Shown one piece after another: positions 8,970 through 17,248 of a DNA stretch of 40,872 nt. Location: the NCBI GenBank assembly GCA_947632015.1, contig CANRNP010000011.1, positions 1-40,872 of the forward strand. Direction: 5' to 3'. The notes below the pieces were generated by a model that did no database searches, was not told the DNA's origin, and worked only from the letters and a program-made list of their open reading frames with translations. Made by a program: the position numbers and the translations under genes. Source of the stretch: an uncultured Clostridia bacterium (lineage in GTDB: Bacteria; Bacillota; Clostridia; Christensenellales; Borkfalkiaceae). Numbering within the stretch: the stretch's first letter is position 1; every line of letters starts with the position of its first letter.

Positions 8970-9197
8970 ATGAAAAAGGAAATGACGAAACTCAGGCTCA
9001 AAAAAATGCTCGACGACGACAAGGAAGAGATCAACGACGCCACGCGGGCGGCAGTGCTTGCCGAGTTTACGCGCATTGCAAAAGAATATTTCGAAACGGA
9101 GGGCGTCGCGCTCAATATCAAAAAGGGGAAAAATTGCACCGACGTTGCCGTTTCCTTCAAAGCGACGCGCGTAAAAAATTTTACGGTGTTGAAATAG
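8970..9197 (+). CDS. minE: MinE-like cell division topological specificity factor
   Basis: 75 residues directly after minD, with a strong GGAGGTGAT site overlapping the minD stop. The order of elements matches MinE: a short basic N-terminal contact region (KLRLKKMLDDDKEEIND), then a helix and two strands (AAVLAEFTRIAKEYFETEGVALNIKKG then TDVAVSFKA) like the dimer domain. Sequence identity to textbook MinE looks low, and the usual hydrophobic N-terminal membrane helix is missing or very short. MinE stimulates MinD ATPase activity and drives Min oscillation. The position after minD is the strongest evidence. Alternative: a lineage-specific MinD partner. Confidence 0.65.
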   Translation: MKKEMTKLRLKKMLDDDKEEINDATRAAVLAEFTRIAKEYFETEGVALNIKKGKNCTDVAVSFKATRVKNFTVLK

Positions 9198-9209
9198 GCG
9201 AGATATTGA

Positions 9210-9238
9210 TTGACAAACCCGCTAAGATGGGGTATAAT
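9210..9238 (+). promoter_or_regulatory. Consensus promoter of degV-family gene
   Basis: TTGACA (9210-9215), 17 bases, TATAAT (9233-9238): perfect sigma-A consensus. Start near 9245, about 34 bases before the ATG. Confidence 0.9.
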
Positions 9239-9278
9239 CAACAAAAATGCCAACGAACCTTCTTTTGAGGAAAACGTC

Positions 9279-10148
9279 ATGAGAAAATTCGCTATTTTAA
9301 CGGATACCGCTTCCGATCTTCCGGAAAGCTATTATAAAGAGCACGACGTTGCATGCGTCAGGCTCGGCTTCAACATGGACGGCGTTCTCTACGAGGGAGA
9401 GGACGGAGAGCATATCGAAGTCAAGGAGTTTTACGCAAAGCTCCGCGCGGGCTCCATGCCCACGACCTTTCAGGTCTCTCCCGAACAGGCGGCGCGTTCG
9501 ATTGAACCGCTCGTGGCGGCAGGGAACGATGTTCTCGTGATCTCCTTCTCTTCCGGTCTTTCGGGCACCTACGGCAGTTACGTCGTGGCTTCCCGCGAGC
9601 TCAGCGCAAAATATCCCGATCAGAAGATCATGGTCGTAGATTCCCTTTGCGCCTCTCTCGGCGAGGGGCTCTTGGTCGATTACGCCGTAAAAAAGGCGGA
9701 TACGGGCGCGACGATCGAAGATACTTGCCGCTATATCGAGGCGTTGAAGCCGCATATCTGCCATTATTTTACGGTGGATAATCTCTTCCACCTCAAACGC
9801 GGCGGGCGCGTTTCTGCGACGACGGCGGTCATCGGCTCCATATTGATGATAAAGCCCGTGCTTCACGTTGACCGCGAGGGACGCCTTGTCGCCATCGGCA
9901 AAGCGATGGGGCGGAAGAAGTCCATTTCCGCACTCGTGGAGCAGATGAAAGAACTCCAAATTCTCGATCAGAACGATCCTATCTTTATCAGCCACGGCGA
10001 TTGTGAGGAGGACGTCAACTATCTCATATCCTTGCTCCGTGCCGCCTACGGGGAGCGGAAGATCTTCGTCAACCAGATCGGTAGCGTGATCGGCGCGCAT
10101 TCGGGCGCGGGCACGCTCGCGGTATTTTTCCGCGGCAAGAGAAGGTAG
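9279..10148 (+). CDS. DegV family fatty-acid-binding protein
   Basis: 289 residues. The hallmark N-terminus (FAILTDTASDLPESYYKEH), the PTTFQVSP segment, the ISFSSGLSGTYGS ligand-binding loop and a C-terminal HSGAGTLAVFF all match DegV/FakB proteins. These bind a fatty acid and, where a FakA kinase is present, hand it over for phosphorylation and phospholipid synthesis. No fakA gene is in the window. The frame opens at 9210, but that upstream ATG lies within the promoter; the ATG at 9279 has TGAGGAAAA in front. It has its own promoter and is separate from min. Confidence 0.9.
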   Translation: MRKFAILTDTASDLPESYYKEHDVACVRLGFNMDGVLYEGEDGEHIEVKEFYAKLRAGSMPTTFQVSPEQAARSIEPLVAAGNDVLVISFSSGLSGTYGSYVVASRELSAKYPDQKIMVVDSLCASLGEGLLVDYAVKKADTGATIEDTCRYIEALKPHICHYFTVDNLFHLKRGGRVSATTAVIGSILMIKPVLHVDREGRLVAIGKAMGRKKSISALVEQMKELQILDQNDPIFISHGDCEEDVNYLISLLRAAYGERKIFVNQIGSVIGAHSGAGTLAVFFRGKRR

Positions 10149-10188
10149 GGCGGGAAATTGTAAAAAGCGAAGAGTTTAGAATGCGAAA

Positions 10189-10207
10189 GTTTAACGCGGC
10201 GGTCTTG
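10189..10207 (+). repeat. 19-bp fragment of tRNA-Ser upstream of the gene
   Basis: GTTTAACGCGGCGGTCTTG at 10189-10207 is identical to 10354-10372, the D-loop to anticodon part of the tRNA-Ser gene. The flanks do not match, so it is a partial duplication. The remainder of 10149-10336 holds a small hairpin (GCAAAAC-GTA-GTTTTGC, 10239-10255) and nothing else I can identify. Confidence 0.8.
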
Positions 10208-10336
10208 TAAGGAGCGGAGCGACGGAATAGCGATTGTTGCAAAACGTAGTTTTGCCGATCGCGTCAAACCGAAGTAGCTGAAACAGATCGTTTGGGAGAG
10301 CGGAAAGTTTAGAAAAGCAAAGATACAGAAGCAAAT

Positions 10337-10424
10337 GGAAGGTTGGCGGAGCGGTTTAACGCGGCGGTCTTGAAAACCGTTGAAGTGAGAGCTTCCGGGG
10401 GTTCGAATCCCTCACCTTCCGCCA
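10337..10424 (+). tRNA. tRNA-Ser (anticodon TGA)
   Basis: 88 bases. Acceptor GGAAGGT pairs with ACCTTCC, discriminator G, encoded CCA at 10422-10424. The anticodon loop is CTTGAAA with TGA at 10371-10373. The long variable arm and the T arm GGGGGTTCGAATCCCTC fit class II serine tRNA. Confidence 0.95.
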
Positions 10425-10460
10425 CCGAAGGGCACCCAAAGGGTGCCTTTTTTCGGTGGC
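10421..10460 (+). terminator. Terminator of tRNA-Ser
   Basis: GGCACCC-AAA-GGGTGCC (10431-10447) followed by six T, and an outer pairing of GCCACCGAA (10421-10429) with TTCGGTGGC (10452-10460). Confidence 0.85.
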
Positions 10461-10576
10461 GGAAGGCGAGGGTAAAAAGAGAGCCCGCATCGGGGGTTCG
10501 CCCCGCCCGCACGTTTTTTTTCGCGAAGCGGCGCGCTCGTTTTAGTCAAGCACCCGCCAAAGTTCCATAGGAACTC

Positions 10577-10605
10577 TTGACACAAAAGAAAATCTATGAT
10601 AAAAT
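10577..10605 (+). promoter_or_regulatory. Promoter of the AIPR gene
   Basis: TTGACA (10577-10582), 17 bases, TAAAAT (10600-10605). The presence of the promoter over the ATG at 10577 argues that translation begins at 10634. Confidence 0.8.
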
Positions 10606-10633
10606 ATTTCAAAACAGCAAAAGAGGTTTGAGT

Positions 10634-12478
10634 ATGCCTTTGGATGAAAAATTATTGACCTTCAAAAATGAAATTCAAAACGGCTTAACAGAAATAAGTA
10701 AAAATTACGCTTACATTGACGAGAAAGTCAATAAGCCTGAATACGCATTCTTGTATTGGGTTCTAATGAATCTCTACAACATTGATGAAGAAATAGTTGC
10801 GGATTCTATAACTGAATATAATGATAAAGCTATTGATTGTTTTGTCCACTATGAAGATAATAAGGAGCTTTATATTATCCAATGTAAATATTATGGTATT
10901 GATAATACCATTGACCGCAAAGATGTGTCCGACTTTTTGCAATCGCCCTTATCTGCTTTGTTAAATGGTAGCTATAAGCGTTCTAAAAAACTGCAAAAAA
11001 TATTTTCTAATGCCATTGACGATCCTGATTATAAAATCTATTTTCATTTTTATTCATCAAGCACTTTCTATTCGGCAGATATAGATAATTTAATTAAGCG
11101 ATTTAACAGTGATGCAAGACAATATAGTTCGTTCCTGCAGGCAGAGTTTATAGATTTGAAAGGTATCTATGAATTGTATTATGGAAAAAGTTACAAGGAA
11201 CAAAAAGAGATGTCGTTTGATTTGGGAACCGTTAATAGAGGGACGTTTGCATCGTTGAGAGATGAATATGATATTCCCGATTTGCGATGTGAGGCATATT
11301 ATATAATCACGCCTGTTTTTGAGATCTATAGGCTCTATAATACTGCAAAGAAAGCGGGCTATCAGCTTTTTGAAGAAAATATCCGTGAGTTTTTAGGCGA
11401 AAATACAGTCAATAAGGGCATAATTGATACGTTAAAAAGTACGGAGCGGAATAACTTTTTATTTTACAACAATGGAATTACCATGATTTGCTCGAAAGTT
11501 GGAAAAGAAGAAAAGCGTGGCAAAATGCGTTACTTGGAAATAAAGAATCCGCAGGTAGTGAATGGATGTCAAACGGTTAATTCAATAAACGTCGTATTAA
11601 GTGACGGTCAATCAGATAAAGAAATTCAGCAAAATTATCAAAATGTCTTTGTCATGGTTAAGGTCTTGGTTATTCCCGACCATTCTGAGGAAGATAAGGC
11701 TTTTTATCATGATGTGGTAAAATACACAAATAGACAAAACGCAGTACCTGATAAGGTCTTTTCAGCGAATGGGCAACCTGTCTTCAATCGCATTCAGTCT
11801 GAATTTGCAAAGCGCGGCTTCTTTTTGCGCGTTAAGCAAAGCGATAAAAATAAGTTTGAATCCGAATATACTGACAAGCAAAAAGCCGATATGGTTAAAA
11901 AAGCAAACGAATACACAAAGAAGATTGGTTATGAGATAAAAACGGCAAAAGATATATGCATTGATTTGGAAAAGCTCTTACAAGTTCTGATTGCCTATAT
12001 CAAAGATGGCTCTTTTGCTTATACAAAGAAGAATACTGTTCTTAAACAAAATAGTGATGTATTCAAGACAATTAGCATAAATATTCAAGATTATATTTCT
12101 ATTGATAATATGATACGCTTATATTATCTATATTGTCGTACTGAGCAGGAAAAGAAGCGGAGTTCGGACAAAAGGACTCCCATCCCGTATTATGTTATTG
12201 GTTTTATTAGCTATCATCTTGATGGGGATCACTCAAGCGTCAATATGAATAGACAACTCGACAAACTCTTTAGCTACGATGAGGCGGTTTTCAATGATAT
12301 TTATAGATATTTGACAAAATTGTCTAATCGCTATAAAGAACTCAATCAAAAGAAAGGTATTGAGTACAATGTCATGATCAAGCAGAAAATTGATACTGCA
12401 ATTTTAGATGATGCAATATCAACTTATAAAACTATGCTTTCTGATAAGGAATATAGAATGCTAAAAATAGACAGCTAA
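10634..12478 (+). CDS. AIPR family protein (abortive infection / phage resistance)
   Basis: 614 residues. The AIPR core is recognisable: IREFLGENTVNKGIIDTL near residues 251-268, FLFYNNGITMIC near 275-286 and NPQVVNGCQTVNSI near 305-318. The N-terminus has AIDCFV and ELYIIQCKYYG near 67-88, the D...QxK pattern of a restriction-endonuclease-like fold. Such proteins occur in phage defence loci, often alone or beside restriction systems; nuclease activity is inferred, not shown. Base composition is sharply AT-rich with A/T-ending codons, unlike both flanks, so horizontal acquisition is likely. AAGAGG precedes the ATG at 10634. It appears to be a single-gene unit next to tRNA-Ser. Confidence 0.85.
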   Translation: MPLDEKLLTFKNEIQNGLTEISKNYAYIDEKVNKPEYAFLYWVLMNLYNIDEEIVADSITEYNDKAIDCFVHYEDNKELYIIQCKYYGIDNTIDRKDVSDFLQSPLSALLNGSYKRSKKLQKIFSNAIDDPDYKIYFHFYSSSTFYSADIDNLIKRFNSDARQYSSFLQAEFIDLKGIYELYYGKSYKEQKEMSFDLGTVNRGTFASLRDEYDIPDLRCEAYYIITPVFEIYRLYNTAKKAGYQLFEENIREFLGENTVNKGIIDTLKSTERNNFLFYNNGITMICSKVGKEEKRGKMRYLEIKNPQVVNGCQTVNSINVVLSDGQSDKEIQQNYQNVFVMVKVLVIPDHSEEDKAFYHDVVKYTNRQNAVPDKVFSANGQPVFNRIQSEFAKRGFFLRVKQSDKNKFESEYTDKQKADMVKKANEYTKKIGYEIKTAKDICIDLEKLLQVLIAYIKDGSFAYTKKNTVLKQNSDVFKTISINIQDYISIDNMIRLYYLYCRTEQEKKRSSDKRTPIPYYVIGFISYHLDGDHSSVNMNRQLDKLFSYDEAVFNDIYRYLTKLSNRYKELNQKKGIEYNVMIKQKIDTAILDDAISTYKTMLSDKEYRMLKIDS

Positions 12479-12509
12479 TTTTCCGACAACCGATGCTCTC
12501 ATAGGAGAA

Positions 12510-12533
12510 ATGATGACAAAACTAATGAAATAA
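12510..12533 (+). other. Mini-ORF with good ribosome binding site
   Basis: ATAGGAGAA precedes an ATG-ATG start; seven codons (MMTKLMK), then TAA. Either a leader peptide or the start of a gene that has been deleted. Confidence 0.3.
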
Positions 12534-12550
12534 GTATTTAAGGAGAATTA

Positions 12551-12802
12551 TTATGTGTATTTTTTGGGACAGATGATGAAAATCATCCTCAGTCGAAATA
12601 CACCAGAAGGTCTGCTCCACTTTCTTTCAAATAGTTCAATTTTTGCACAAAGTACTCAACCAGCAAAGAGCCCAAATTAAACACGAGAGTGTCTGAGGGG
12701 GCTCTTTCAAAAAATATCTCTATTGATAAAAGACCCTTCGGATTTTCCGTGTCGGTTGTTGTTGGCAAAGACTTACAAATACTGCCGTTGGGGATCATTT
12801 GA
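12551..12802 (+). pseudogene. Degenerate ORF at the right edge of the AT-rich island
   Basis: One frame runs from 12551 to TGA at 12800-12802 with a single in-frame TAG at 12632-12634. The conceptual product contains FFGTDDENHPQSKYTRR before and NISIDKRPFGFSVSVVV after the stop, which looks protein-like, but I do not recognise it. A strong AAGGAG at 12540-12545 points to the ATG at 12553 in another frame, which stops after seven codons (MCIFWDR). A one-base shift would join that start to the long frame. This suggests a decayed gene. The rest of 12479-12961 shows no other convincing gene. Confidence 0.3.
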
Positions 12803-12961
12803 TTATGAGATGCACGTGCAACGGAGAAGCCGGTCAATATCAAGTGGAGCCGTCGAGCGTTCCACGAAACGATCATGACGCGCTTTTCGCGCATTTTATT
12901 GAAGTATAAGCAGGCGCTGTGCCTGAAAACGTACATTTGAAGAAAAAATGCGGAGGGGATT

Positions 12962-14192
12962 ATGAATATCCATGAGACGCTCGCTTACGGAAAACGCGGC
13001 GGATTTGTGTTTTTTAAGGTACGTATCGATCGTCTTTTTCTTTATTTCACAGATCGCAACTTATTTTGTCATTCTGAACGCGCTGACGCAGGCGGCGAAC
13101 GCGATGAACGCTCTGCAATCGCGCGATATCGTCGGGGTCGTCACTTCCCTTGTTTCTTTTAAGATCGACGGTCCCTTCGGGACGGTCATAGAAGTCATGC
13201 GGAATTTGGGTTGCCTCGTCATCCCGCTGTATTTCATCGCGACGATCTCCTTCGTGCTCAACCTCAACCGCGGAGAGATCGGCAAGATCACCCGCCGCAC
13301 CGCTTTGATCTCTATTCTGCTCTTTTTTGCCGAACTTATGGCATATTTCGTCATTCTCGGCGTTGTGATGGTGCTGGTAGAAAGTCTCTTTACGATCATT
13401 GCGGAACAATATTCGGATATCGTCGGCATGGTGGATCAAGTGATCAAGGCGCTTAATTCCGAAGCTGGGCTTATCCCGTTCGAGAGCACAGAGGCAGCCA
13501 TTGCGTATGCAAAGAATTTCGCCACCGAACAGCTTACGCTCGTGCTGCTCAACAATATGCCCTCGTTCAATATCTTTCTCGACCAGCTTTTATGCCTTCT
13601 GATGTGCGTGTTCTTCTGTTTTCATCCCAAATGGGCGAACACCAAGGCAAAGAGGGTTTTGTTCCGCTGTTTAGGGATCATTCCCATTGCCTATATCGCG
13701 GCGACTTTCATCATGAACGGGTTGATCCATTCGGGCATCGTTTTTCCGAACCTTATTTTGATGAGCTTGTTCCCCGCGAAACGTCTGCCGCACTTTTTGT
13801 TTATCGGCTGTATTCTGTATTGCAACCGTTCGCAGATCGTGAGGGGAGTGAAAAAAGAACCCGGATTCGGGGTTGTATCCTCTTCCCGGAAGGAATACCG
13901 ATCCGATCCGCCCGTGTTCGAAACGGCGGAAACGGCGAAGAGCCGGTCGCTACATACCGCAATTTTTTTGAGCGTCTGTCTCTTTCTTCTGAGCGCGATC
14001 GATTTCTTTTTGGGACTTTTGCCCTTTGGGGCGAAATGGGGGCTGGGCAAGTCCTATTACGCCGTGCTCTGTATCCCGTTTTTGTTCTTCTTCGACGAGA
14101 GAAAACCCGTTGCCAAGAGGGATTATACGATTTTCTCCCTCGTCTATTTTGCGGTGATCGCCGTCGTGGTTCTGATCTACTTGTTCTTCTGA
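12962..14192 (+). pseudogene. Multi-pass membrane protein, apparently frameshifted near the start
   Basis: About 410 residues with roughly eight to ten hydrophobic helices (e.g. YVSIVFFFISQIATYFVIL, ISILLFFAELMAYFVILGVV, and four more near the C-terminus). Family not recognised. The open frame begins at ATG 12972 but has no usable ribosome site. GGAGGGG at 12952-12958 instead serves ATG 12962, in another frame, reading MNIHETLAYGKRGGFVF. Removing one T from the six-T run at 13010-13015 joins this to LRYVSIVFFF, giving a natural N-terminus. I infer a one-base slip, which is a real mutation, a contingency tract or an assembly error. If the frame is intact, the start is 12972. Confidence 0.6.
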
Positions 14193-14245
14193 CCTTGCAG
14201 AATATTTCGGCGCGCGAAGATTTGTGAAATGTTTTTTGAATTCCC

Positions 14246-14274
14246 TTGCATCGGGAGGGGAAATGTGATAAAAT
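14246..14274 (+). promoter_or_regulatory. Promoter of the ion-channel gene
   Basis: TTGCAT (14246-14251), 17 bases, TAAAAT (14269-14274), about 28 bases from the start site to the ATG at 14309. Confidence 0.7.
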
Positions 14275-14308
14275 ATCGGAAAGCGTCTTTTGATACGGGA
14301 GTTCGGAT

Positions 14309-16417
14309 ATGAAAAGGTTGAGAGAATGGTTCAGCATCCAGCTTGCAAAACATCCCGCAAGGATCGTTTTGCTCGCGATCCTTTTCTTCAATGTTCTGTT
14401 TTTCGTCGTTGCCGCGCTCGTCATCAGCAATCTCGCCCTCAGCGGGACGGAAGAGATGAGCTTCTTCGAGGCGGCCTTTTATACCATCACCATGATCCTC
14501 GACGCCGGATGTATTTCCTTCGTCGTGGAGGACATCGGGGAATCCGGGGTCGCGCTCGCCGTCATCTGTCTCGTCATCATCGTCATCGGGATGGTCTCCT
14601 TTACCGGCGCGGTCATTGGTTATGTGACGAACTATATCTCCGGCTTTATCGACCGTTCCAACGCGGACGCGCGGAAACTCCGCATCTCCAATCATCTCGT
14701 GATCCTCAACTGGAATACGCGGGCTTCGGAGATCGTAAACGACCTTCTCTATTGCCGCGGGCGGCAGAAGGTCGTCGTGCTGGTGGAGGGCAGAAAGACG
14801 GAGATCGCCAAAGAGATCTCCGAGCGCGTCTCCGATACGATCCACAGGGAGAACGCGGCGCTCCGCGAACAGTGCCTCGGAAAGGGGCTTTACGGGCGTT
14901 TTCACTATCTGAAAAAACGGTTGAAGAACAACCTGCTCGTGATCGTCCGCGAGGGGGATATTTTTTCGGCGAAACAGCTCTTTGATATTTCTCTCGAAAA
15001 AGCCCGATCGGTCATCATTTTAGGCGGCGACATGAGCAGTTCGCTCTGCCGCTATGGCTATAAAGAGCGCGTTGAGGAGAACGCGAAAGGGAATGCGCTC
15101 ACGGTAAAAACGTTGATGCAGGTGGCGGATATTACCGGCGCGTCTTTCTCGGCGGATAACCAAAAGATCATCGTCGAGATCTCCGACGACTGGACGTGGG
15201 AGCTCGTAGACCGCATTATCAAATGCAAGGAAGTTTCGGGGAAGTGCAACATCGTGCCCGTGCGGGTGAACCAGATCTTAGGGCAGCTTCTTTCGCAATT
15301 CCCGCTCATGCCCGAACTCAACCTCGCCTACAAAGAGCTCTTTTCCAACAAAGGCGCCACCTTCTTCCTCGAAGAGAAAACGGTCGCGGACGACAACGCT
15401 TATATCTCCGCGTATCTCGCCCGCCATAAGTACGCGATCCCGCTCACTTCGATGAATTCGGGCGGAACGGAATACTTTTTCTACTCCGCGGAGAGCCAAA
15501 AGGACATTTTGCGGGAAGGGGAGATCCCGGACCGCGGCTATACCGTAAAGCTCAACCGCAACTACTGGATCGAGCGGAAAAACGTGATCATACTCGGTCA
15601 TAACAGCAAGAGCCGCGATATTATGGAGGGATTCCACAGATTCCGCTGCGAATGGGGGTATAAAGACAAACGCGACGAGATCCTGCGGATCATCGTCGTT
15701 GACGACAAAGAAAGTTTGGAGCGGATGAACTATTATAAAGAGTATCCGTTCGTGATCGAAACGGTGCCCGCGAGCATTTACGAAGAGGACTTGATCTGTT
15801 CCACCATCGAACAGTTCGTGGACACAAACGAAGAGGATACGAGCGTGCTCATCCTCTCCGACGACTCCGCCGCAAAGGAAAACATCGACGCGAACGTCCT
15901 TGCCAACCTCGTGTATGTGCAGGGGATCATCGCCGAGAAAAAGCGGCTCAATCCCGATTTCGATCTGGGGCGCATCGACGTGATCGTGGAGATCCTCGAC
16001 CCGAAGCACCACGACATCGTGAGCAGTTACAGCGTCAACAACGTCGTGATCAGCAACCGCTACATCAGCAAAATGATCACGCAGATTAGCGAAAAAGAGG
16101 CAATCTTCGATTTCTACACCGACATTTTAACTTACGACGAAGAGAACGAAACGGTGTATCAGAGCAAGGAGGTCTATGCCAAAAAGGTATCGACCTTCTT
16201 CGAAGAAGTCCCCGCCGAGTGCACGGAAGGGGAGCTCATCCGCGCCGTCTGGAAGGCGTCCGTCAGCGAGGACATCCCGAAAGAGGCGCAGAATCCGACG
16301 GTCGTGCTCGGCTATGTCAAAAAGAACGGTACGATCGTGCTCTTTTCGGGAGACCAGGCCGACCGGAAGGTAAAGCTCGAAAAGACGGACAAGATCATCG
16401 TCTTTACCAACCACTGA
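14309..16417 (+). CDS. CASTOR/POLLUX-type ion channel with two RCK-like domains
   Basis: 702 residues. A membrane helix near 18-40, a pore-helix region FFEAAFYTITMILDAGC near 50-67, and a further helix near 80-105 form a reduced pore. Two Rossmann-like regulatory domains follow, starting LRISNHLVILNWNTRASEIV (about residue 125) and ERKNVIILGHNSKSRDIM (about 425). The LDAG filter region differs from the TVGYG of potassium channels and matches the CASTOR/POLLUX (DMI1) family, whose plant members conduct cations at the nuclear envelope. Bacterial members are little studied, so ion and ligand are unknown. The start has CGGGAG 8 bases upstream. It converges on the acyltransferase with only 2 bases between stops and no terminator visible. 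Confidence 0.8.
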   Translation: MKRLREWFSIQLAKHPARIVLLAILFFNVLFFVVAALVISNLALSGTEEMSFFEAAFYTITMILDAGCISFVVEDIGESGVALAVICLVIIVIGMVSFTGAVIGYVTNYISGFIDRSNADARKLRISNHLVILNWNTRASEIVNDLLYCRGRQKVVVLVEGRKTEIAKEISERVSDTIHRENAALREQCLGKGLYGRFHYLKKRLKNNLLVIVREGDIFSAKQLFDISLEKARSVIILGGDMSSSLCRYGYKERVEENAKGNALTVKTLMQVADITGASFSADNQKIIVEISDDWTWELVDRIIKCKEVSGKCNIVPVRVNQILGQLLSQFPLMPELNLAYKELFSNKGATFFLEEKTVADDNAYISAYLARHKYAIPLTSMNSGGTEYFFYSAESQKDILREGEIPDRGYTVKLNRNYWIERKNVIILGHNSKSRDIMEGFHRFRCEWGYKDKRDEILRIIVVDDKESLERMNYYKEYPFVIETVPASIYEEDLICSTIEQFVDTNEEDTSVLILSDDSAAKENIDANVLANLVYVQGIIAEKKRLNPDFDLGRIDVIVEILDPKHHDIVSSYSVNNVVISNRYISKMITQISEKEAIFDFYTDILTYDEENETVYQSKEVYAKKVSTFFEEVPAECTEGELIRAVWKASVSEDIPKEAQNPTVVLGYVKKNGTIVLFSGDQADRKVKLEKTDKIIVFTNH

Positions 16418-16419
16418 GC

Positions 16420-17248
16420 CTAACTCTCCTTTGTCGCTTGCAGAAAGCGGTTGGGAGAGTAGGAAGAAAGCCGGCTTCGCGCCTGCATCGCTTTGAACGC
16501 GCTATCCCGCAGGAAGAGCTTCTGTTCCCGTTCGGAAACGCCCGCTTCGGGGAAGAACGGTCCGTCGATATATACGGTCGTTTTCACGCCGCCGAACAGT
16601 TTGCGCTTTTTATAGGTCGCCGTAAAGGTGAACACGGGTTTCCCCGTGTTTACGGGATAGGCAAAGGAATTCGCCGAAAAATAGCGGATGCCCGTATAGA
16701 GGGGCCAGATATGCGCCTCCGGATAGATCACGATCACATTTCCCTTCCTCGCCCGCGTTTCGATCGCCGCGAGGAATTTTTTTTGCGTTTCCCAACTGTC
16801 GGGGACGGGCATTCCCCCCAGATCTTCGACGACGCGCTTCAAAAAGGGAATAGAGACGGCGTCGGCATTGACGATGAGATAGGGCTTCTTCGGGAAAGCC
16901 GCCATGGAGGGGGTGAAGGCGTCGCCTGCCGTTCCGGGTGACGCGCGTTTCCGATAACTGGACGAAGGCGTCGCCCGCCGCCCGCGTGTGGTTCCCGTAG
17001 AGGAAATATCCCTCTTTGCGATAGGGGCGCAGTTTCTTCCGCCCGACGATCTTCTGCCCGCAGGAAACTTTGAGATAGAGAAAGCAGACGGGGGTCGCGA
17101 TGAAGTGATGGAGAAACCACGCGAACGCGCGGCGCAGTTTGCTCTTCGGCAGATAGTCGTAGTGGGGCGGGAGCTTCTTCCGCTCGATCTTCGTTCCCGC
17201 GAAATCGTCGTTGAGCGGATCGGTATAATAAAACGTTTTTCCTTTCAT
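16420..17248 (-). pseudogene. PlsC-like acyltransferase disrupted by a 49-bp insertion
   Basis: Starting at ATG 17248 (minus strand) the first part reads MKGKTFYYTDPLNDDFAGTK and reaches the active-site region YGNHTRAAGDAF. The frame then shifts. The remaining part (MAAFPKKPYLIVNADAVS..., YPEAHIWP, ending at 16420) lies in another frame. GAAGGCGTCGCC occurs at 16915-16926 and again at 16964-16975; removing one 49-base period restores GNHTRAAGDAFTPSMAAFPKK without a break, about 260 residues. The His...Asp pair and the PEAHIWP motif mark a glycerophosphate/lysophosphatidate acyltransferase family member acting at the membrane. ATG 17248 overlaps the TGA of the glycosyltransferase, so it was translationally coupled. 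As sequenced it should not give an active enzyme. Confidence 0.8.
16915..16975. repeat. 12-bp direct repeats bounding the acyltransferase insertion
   Basis: GAAGGCGTCGCC at 16915-16926 and 16964-16975; the similarity continues for five bases with one mismatch. The 37 bases between (16927-16963) are not found elsewhere in the window by eye. Confidence 0.85.

Noticed and set aside
12589-12936. 115-residue minus-strand ORF in the gap after the AIPR gene
   Set aside because: No ribosome site, no domain, and it is antisense to the degenerate frame at 12551-12802.
10337-12960. Integration of the AIPR island into tRNA-Ser with an attR repeat
   Set aside because: I found no copy of the tRNA 3' end (TTCGAATCC region) downstream of the island and no integrase gene.
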